64,000 nt of DNA from Chitinophaga sp. E66 (GTDB lineage: Bacteria > Bacteroidota > Bacteroidia > Chitinophagales > Chitinophagaceae). The notes beneath the pieces were generated by a model. The model did not search any database. It was not told the origin of the DNA and saw only the letters and a program-made list of their open reading frames with translations. The DNA lies in the NCBI GenBank assembly GCA_019285755.1, contig CP079103.1, positions 3,844,001 to 3,908,000 on the forward strand, given 5' to 3'. Numbering within the stretch: position 1 is the stretch's first letter; each line of letters starts with the position of its first letter. The translations under genes were made by a program, and so were the position numbers. Positions 60,794-64,000 of this stretch are shown piece after piece.

Positions 60794-61684
60794 TTATCTA
60801 AATATTTCCGTTATCGCTTTCCCTATCCATACCTGCGGAGCGCCCAGCCCGAAAAGCTTCGCGATGGTAGCCGCCGTATCGAACGTCATGATGCTGCCCT
60901 GCACCTCGTAGTTCTCTTTAATGCCAGGCCCCTTTACGATCCAGGGATCTGCATTTCCTGCATGGAAATGGCGCCATGGCCTTTGTTGATACCGCCGTGG
61001 TCTGCCGTAAATATCACCACCGTTTCCTTCTCCATGCCGGCGTCGCGGATTGCCTGGAGGATCTCACCGATGTGGGTGTCCGTCCGCTCGATGGCGCCAT
61101 AATATTCAGGCGTATCGTGCCCTACTTTATGCCCCACGCTGTCTACATCATGCAGATGCACGAAAAGGAATGTGGGTTTGGCTGACCGGATGTAAGCGCA
61201 GGCTTCCGCGGCCGTGGCTACATCGCCATCGCGGTTCTGGTCTTTGTTTACCGCCGCTTTAGGGAAGAGGTAACCGATACCGTCCCATTCGTAGATCACG
61301 CCGATCTCGCTCTTTGGCCGGGCTTTGCGCAACAGGGAATAAACGGTAGGGAACATGCCGTACTCATCCAGCACGCGCGCCGGCAGATCGGGCTTTTGCT
61401 GCCCCAGGTAGTATAACCATGCAACTCAGGCCCGGCGCCCATCACCATGGAGGCCCAGTTAGGCGCGCTGGACGAAGGCAAAACCGTCCTGGCCTGCAGC
61501 GACCAGGAGCCGTGTTGCATCATATCGCGCAGTACGGGCACTTTAGCGTTCGTTTAAATGCATAGGCGCCAAAGCCGTCGGACCCGATAAGGATCACATG
61601 TTTAGGCTTGCGCTGCGCCGATACCTGCAGAAATGCGAACAAACATAAAAAGAGGATACATCCTGTTCTTCCGATGGATTGCAT
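60794..61684 (-). CDS. Alkaline-phosphatase-superfamily hydrolase, nucleotide-pyrophosphatase type (frame broken)
   Basis: The start at 61684 gives a signal peptide (MQSIGRTGCILFLCLFAFLQ), then HVILIGSDGFGAYAF with the first metal Asp, VLPSSSAPNWASMVMGAG with the nucleophile Ser/Thr position, GPELHGYTTWGS, FVHLHDVDSVGHKVGHDT and VIFTADHGGINKGHG with the remaining metal ligands. Frame breaks near 61555, 61395 and 60950. The end APQVWIGKAITEIFR stops at 60794. About 297 residues. Relatives cleave phosphodiesters or phosphonoacetate. Its promoter carries an operator pair. Confidence 0.83.
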
Positions 61685-61718
61685 ATCGTGGATTTTCTTC
61701 CAAGATAGGATATATATA

Positions 61719-61753
61719 TTTCCATTAGAGAAATATTTTTTCCTTTAATGAAA
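61719..61753. promoter_or_regulatory. Operator pair TTTC-N7-GAAA before the phosphatase gene
   Basis: TTTCCATTAGAGAAA (61719-61733) and TTTCCTTTAATGAAA (61739-61753) begin 20 bases apart. One more T in the run between them would give the 21 bases seen elsewhere. They lie between the regulator stop (61756) and the phosphatase start (61684). Confidence 0.7.
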
Positions 61754-61755
61754 TA

Positions 61756-62373
61756 TCAATGTGCTATCTTTCCAAAGAGGTACATCACCAGCAGGCGTAC
61801 TTTCTTCTTTTTATTGTTGATAGGCACGTGGCTGATACTACCATCGAAGAAGATGGAATCTCCTTCCGCCAGGTCAAAGGTTTTATCTTCCAGCTGGAAG
61901 CGGAGCTGCCCTTCCAGGACGTACACATACTCGAATGCAGCCGTAGATACCAGTTCCCGGCGGGCGTTGGGTTTAAGGGTAAGTAAAGATATCTGGATAG
62001 CGCCGCCTTCGAAGTTTTGCTCCAGGATGGATTGATATTCGAAGCCGATGGCGTTCTCCTCCTTTTCATAAGCGGTATATGTCGCAGCCGGCAGCAGGAT
62101 ATAACCTGGAAAGTGCTTTTCCGCGCTCAGTTCCGCAAAGAATGTTTCGGGCTTGATGTTCAGCTTCTGGATAATGGTAAAAAGCGTGGGGATAGTCGGA
62201 AGCATCCTGCCATTCTCGATCTTGGAAAGTAGCGCCGATTTGATGCCGGTTATTTCAGACAGATCAAGCAGCTTAAGGCCTTTGTCTTTGCGGTAGCGCC
62301 GGATGAGGCCACCAATCCGATGATATGCAAGTACGCCATTGGCTGTCTCTCCCTGCGGTATGTCCTGTTTCAT
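61756..62373 (-). CDS. XRE-family regulator with cupin sensor domain
   Basis: This is an intact 205-residue protein. The N-terminal HTH reads IGGLIRRYRKDKGLKLLDLS and ITGIKSALLSKIENGRMLPT; the C-terminal cupin has LKPNARRELVSTAAFEYVYV, LEGQLRFQLEDKTFDLAEGD and SIFFDGSISHVPINNKKK. It would sense a small metabolite through the cupin. It is divergent from the MFS gene and just upstream of the phosphatase gene. The paired palindromes at three local promoters are its likely binding sites. Confidence 0.88.
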   Translation of the reverse strand: MKQDIPQGETANGVLAYHRIGGLIRRYRKDKGLKLLDLSEITGIKSALLSKIENGRMLPTIPTLFTIIQKLNIKPETFFAELSAEKHFPGYILLPAATYTAYEKEENAIGFEYQSILEQNFEGGAIQISLLTLKPNARRELVSTAAFEYVYVLEGQLRFQLEDKTFDLAEGDSIFFDGSISHVPINNKKKKVRLLVMYLFGKIAH

Positions 62374-62407
62374 ATGCTTAACAATTACTTAAAATCGATT
62401 CCACGAA

Positions 62408-62443
62408 TTTAGAGAATAAGAAATATAATTTCGTATCAGGAAA
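62408..62443. promoter_or_regulatory. Operator pair TTTC-N7-GAAA between regulator and MFS genes
   Basis: TTTCGTATCAGGAAA (62429-62443) shares TATCAGGAAA with the site at 59540. A weaker copy, TTTAGAGAATAAGAA, lies 21 bases to the left (62408-62422). The region is the shared promoter of the divergent XRE-cupin and MFS genes, so autoregulation is likely. Confidence 0.65.
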
Positions 62444-62525
62444 TTCCTTAGCTTGCTGATACAGCAGGCACCGTATGATAAGCAATCCCGGCAGGGCGAC
62501 CGTCCCGTGCCAATAACCTTCTGAA

Positions 62526-63762
62526 ATGATGAATACGACTACCCTACGCCAACCGGCGGATGCAGGGCGATGGCGCATGCTGCTGCTCACCATGTTTTGC
62601 TATCTCTTTTTTACACCGGCAGGCACAACTTCGGCTGGGCTACGCATCAGCTTTCCGCAACACTGGGCATTTCATTCGAAAAGATCGGATGGATAAGCTT
62701 CGCCATGCTGGCTGGCTATGCTGCCGGACAGCTCGTCAATGGCATCCTGGCCGACCGCCTGAGCCCCGGCACATGATCCTTACGGGGCCTGTTATCCGTC
62801 TCCGCCAATGTCTGCATCAGTTTCTCAGATTCCTATATCGTGATCCTCGTCCTCTGGGGCCTCAACGGCTTTTTCAATCCATGGCCTGGGCTCCAGGTAG
62901 CAGGATCATCGCCAATTGGTGGCATAACGGCAACCGGGGACTCGCATATGGACTATACACCATGTCTGCCGGCCTCTCGTCTGTAGTAACTTACCTGTTT
63001 TCCATTCTCCTTGTAGAAAGCGATTGGCGTAATCTTTTCCGCATACCGGTACTGTTTCTCGCCGTAGCGGTCGTTATATTCTTCATTTTCGTAAGAAACG
63101 CGCCGGCAGGCGCTTCCCGCCAGGAAAGCACCGCTGAAGACAATCCCCTCATGAAAGAAACCTGGACCGTCATCACCGGCAATTACCGCTTCCTGGCGGT
63201 GTGCCTTGCGCTGGGGTTCCAGAGCATGGCGCGGTATGCCCTGATCTTCTGGCTGCCGTTGTATTTCCTGCAGTCCGGGGCTGTGTGGACCAGCCTCTTA
63301 TTACCCATAGGCATGGCCGCTGGGGCCATTTCATTCGGCGTGATCTCCGATAAACTATTCCGACAGAACAGGATGTTATCCATCTTTTCGGGTATGACGG
63401 CATGCGCAATACTGGCCATGCTGATTTACCTGATCGACATTCAGAGCGGCCTGGTTACGGGTATGCTCATATTTTGCGCCGGCTTCTTCGCCTACGGCCC
63501 GCAGGCTAACTTCTGGCCCCTGGCGCAGGAGATGCTGGGTCAACGGTATGTCGGCACCGGAACCGGAGTGATGAACATGTCGGCCTATATTTTTGCCGCC
63601 ATCGGCGAACCGCTCCTGGGCAAGTTGATCGATATCACAGGCAATAAGGCGGTCATCTTTCCCACCGTTGCCATCATCGCTTTGTTCAGTGCGCTCACCA
63701 TCCTTTGCGCGATGCCCCGGCGCCCTTCCACCGGCAAAACCATTCCCATACCAGCGCTCTGA
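62526..63762 (+). CDS. MFS transporter, OPA (organophosphate:phosphate antiporter)-like (frame broken)
   Basis: The start MMNTTTLRQPADAGRWRMLL at 62526 leads into YTGRHNFGWATHQLSATLGI, the helix-1/2 pattern of the OPA group. IGWISFAMLAGYAAGQLVNG and ILADRLSP follow, then after breaks near 62608 and 62778 GFFQSMAWAPGSRIIANWWH, which recalls the GlpT/UhpT signature. LGLYTMSAGL-type helices and NFWPLAQEMLGQRYVGTGTG complete the twelve spans. About 410 residues. It likely takes up an organophosphorus or related anion. An operator pair lies upstream. Confidence 0.83.
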
Positions 63763-63858
63763 GGCGCTCCGCATCCGTTCCGGCCACTTTGGTCACAGGA
63801 ACGAAGGCGCTCGTCACAACCAGACAAACGGTTGCCGCAGATCGGTTAGATTCATTGT

Positions 63859-64000
63859 ATGAAATCTTATATCTGCCTGGTACTCCTGATACTGGCCGCG
63901 ACACCTTTATCCGCGCAAACTTTCATCCTTAGCGGGCAAGTCCGCCATCACAATCCGGAGCTCACCGTAATGCTCAATATTCCTGTCGTCTTTGGGTTCC
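63859..64000 (+). CDS. Secreted protein, N-terminal end only
   Basis: The frame starts with a signal peptide (MKSYICLVLLILAATPLSAQ) followed by TFILSGQVRHHNPELTVMLN and runs off the window. The opening resembles the DUF4369/TlpA-like proteins of this phylum, but 47 residues are too few to be sure. Confidence 0.5.
   Translation, partial: MKSYICLVLLILAATPLSAQTFILSGQVRHHNPELTVMLNIPVVFGF

Overview
The window looks like a chromosomal segment of a Bacteroidota bacterium, most likely Chitinophagaceae (Chitinophaga-like). The grounds are two SusC/SusD pairs with STN-type receptors and FecR/ECF-sigma regulation, many secreted glycoside hydrolases, lipoprotein-type SusD leaders, TAnnTTTG-type -7 boxes, and a moderately GC-rich coding background. 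No rRNA, tRNA or CRISPR array was recognised. A dominant feature is that most long genes are broken by 1-base losses in homopolymers, or 2-base losses in GCGC runs, while the protein continues in the next frame. I read this as consensus error and annotate each gene as one locus, noting the breaks.

Layout. 1-7.4 kb (+): FecR tail, SusC, SusD, TlpA-like thioredoxin and amidohydrolase. 7.5-16.3 kb (-): ECF sigma, FecR, SusC, SusD and an FAD oxidoreductase with a golvesin-like C-terminus. 16.4-20.1 kb: methyltransferase, sugar isomerase-like protein, GH10 xylanase and a DUF1398 protein. 20.1-24.5 kb: an alpha/beta hydrolase behind a -24/-12 promoter and a four-GAF sigma54 activator. 24.5-25.9 kb: an AT-rich toxin/HTH-Panacea antitoxin pair. 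27.1-29.9 kb: arsR-arsM-acr3-arsC with two near-identical ArsR-type operators. 30.4-33.5 kb: an unknown basic protein, an NmrA-like reductase behind a second -24/-12 promoter, a YCII protein and an IS200/IS605 element. 33.5-42.5 kb: a cytochrome b558-type subunit with NDH-2, an AhpD-like protein, bestrophin, a CPA2 antiporter and a PIF1-like helicase. 42.5-45.7 kb: GH16 and GH29.

46.6-58 kb holds a seven-gene minus-strand catabolic operon (RraA-like, two GH2 enzymes, enolase-superfamily dehydratase, SSS symporter, small membrane protein, SDR) facing a divergent AraC regulator. It lacks SusC/SusD and looks like a sugar-acid route. 59.5-63.8 kb holds a zinc dehydrogenase of the phosphonate-associated type, an alkaline-phosphatase-superfamily hydrolase, an XRE-cupin regulator and an OPA-like MFS transporter. 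Three intergenic regions there carry paired 15-bp TTTC-N7-GAAA operators about 21 bp apart, which points to one local regulon, possibly for organophosphorus compounds.

The strongest discovery leads are this operator-defined regulon, the sigma54 regulon with two matching promoters, the Sus-less GH2/RraA operon, the toxin/Panacea pair with paired operators, and a possible antisense small RNA at the second susC.
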